A stretch of 35,431 nucleotides of DNA from an uncultured Bacteroidota bacterium. Its GTDB lineage: Bacteria; Bacteroidota; Bacteroidia; Flavobacteriales; Flavobacteriaceae. The position numbers and the translations under genes were made by a program. Position 1 is the first letter of the stretch; every line of letters starts with the position of its first letter. This document shows, piece by piece, positions 35,126 to 35,431 of this stretch. The notes below the pieces were generated by a model. It had not been told where the DNA came from. It saw only the letters and a program-made list of their open reading frames with translations, and searched no databases. The stretch spans positions 1 through 35,431 of the forward strand of contig CAIMMM010000148.1 in assembly GCA_903842575.1 (NCBI GenBank). Direction: 5' to 3'.

Positions 35126-35176
35126 TGTATATTTTGATTGGCATTGGTTAGAAAGGCACTTTGGTAGTACATTGAC

Positions 35177-35225
35177 TGCACTTCGATACTTCCTTCGTCA
35201 GTACAGGTGGAGCTCAGTGTGACAA
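35177..35225. repeat. REP-like repeat copy
   Basis: TGCACTTCGATACTTCCTTC starts it and GGTGGAGCTCAGTGTGACAA ends it, sharing the core of the 34965 copy. Confidence 0.85.
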
Positions 35226-35229
35226 GGCC

Positions 35230-35264
35230 TTGTTGGTTGTTGGTTGTTGGTTGTTGGTTGTTGG
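35230..35264. repeat. Heptamer tandem repeat (TTGTTGG x5)
   Basis: Five perfect direct copies of TTGTTGG directly follow a REP-like copy. Confidence 0.95.
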
Positions 35265-35301
35265 TTTTGTGGAACACGGCTTGCCGGCAGTTAGATTCAT
35301 A

Positions 35302-35326
35302 ACACACACACACACACACACACACA
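35302..35326. repeat. CA dinucleotide tract
   Basis: Twelve AC units plus one A, followed by a T-rich run. Dinucleotide tracts this long are uncommon in bacteria and prone to slippage. Confidence 0.95.
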
Positions 35327-35396
35327 ATTTTTTTTATAAGAAATTATAGGTTAATTGAAACAACCCCCGCTCCCGCGCGAATCTTTCTCGTGTGAA

Positions 35397-35426
35397 TTGT
35401 TATTAAGATAGTCTTTTTTAAATTTG
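35397..35426 (+). promoter_or_regulatory. Promoter for a gene starting at the window edge
   Basis: TTG (35397-35399), 19 bases, then TAAATTTG (35419-35426), a full consensus match. It is followed by TCAA and the final A at 35431, which would be the first base of an ATG at the same 4-base spacing seen before two genes in this window. Confidence 0.65.
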
Positions 35427-35431
35427 TCAAA

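Noticed and set aside
35074..35325. Minus-strand frame beginning with alternating Cys-Val
   Set aside because: It translates the CA tract, the heptamer and REP-like copies, so it is not a real gene.

Overview
The window looks like a chromosomal segment of a flavobacterium (Bacteroidota; Flavobacterium or a close relative). The DNA is AT-rich. Genes lack Shine-Dalgarno sequences, and several are preceded by the Bacteroidota -7 promoter element TAnnTTTG. The ribosomal proteins are of flavobacterial type (zinc-free L36 and S4, long acidic tail on L17), and a secreted protein carries a type IX secretion sorting domain. No tRNA, rRNA, CRISPR array, transposase or phage gene was found.

Layout. (1) 1-5591: the distal part of the spc/alpha ribosomal operon (rpmD, rplO, secY, infA, rpmJ, rpsM, rpsK, rpsD, rpoA, rplQ), with structured leaders before rpsD and rplQ and a terminator at the end. 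(2) 5590-6792: carA with its own promoter. (3) 6814-13074, minus strand: an eight-gene electron-transfer operon with two lipoprotein cytochromes c, a DUF5777-like beta-barrel, a small Tat-signal protein, a four-cluster ferredoxin, a 10-helix NrfD/PsrC-type quinol-interacting protein, an unknown membrane-anchored protein and a last cytochrome c. It has no molybdopterin or other recognisable catalytic subunit and is the best candidate here for an undescribed system. (4) 13424-16242: eno and gltA. (5) 16560-20632: two secreted repeat or adhesin-like proteins, the second with a T9SS tail. (6) 20743-26037: two guanidine-modifying-superfamily enzymes, MarC, a CoA-binding protein, a sodium/solute symporter and recR. 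(7) 26061 to the end: a polysaccharide locus with a Wza-type export lipoprotein, a Wzc-type tyrosine autokinase, a WbpP/TviC-type epimerase, UDP-glucose dehydrogenase, a TviB/WbpO-type dehydrogenase and dTDP-glucose dehydratase. These would supply UDP-GlcA, UDP-GlcNAcA/GalNAcA and dTDP-4-keto-6-deoxyglucose for a surface glycan that Wza and Wzc help polymerise and export.

The gaps in the last part hold unusual DNA: dispersed REP-like repeats, a 54-55 bp tandem array, a heptamer repeat and a CA-dinucleotide tract. The window ends exactly where a leaderless gene would be expected to begin.
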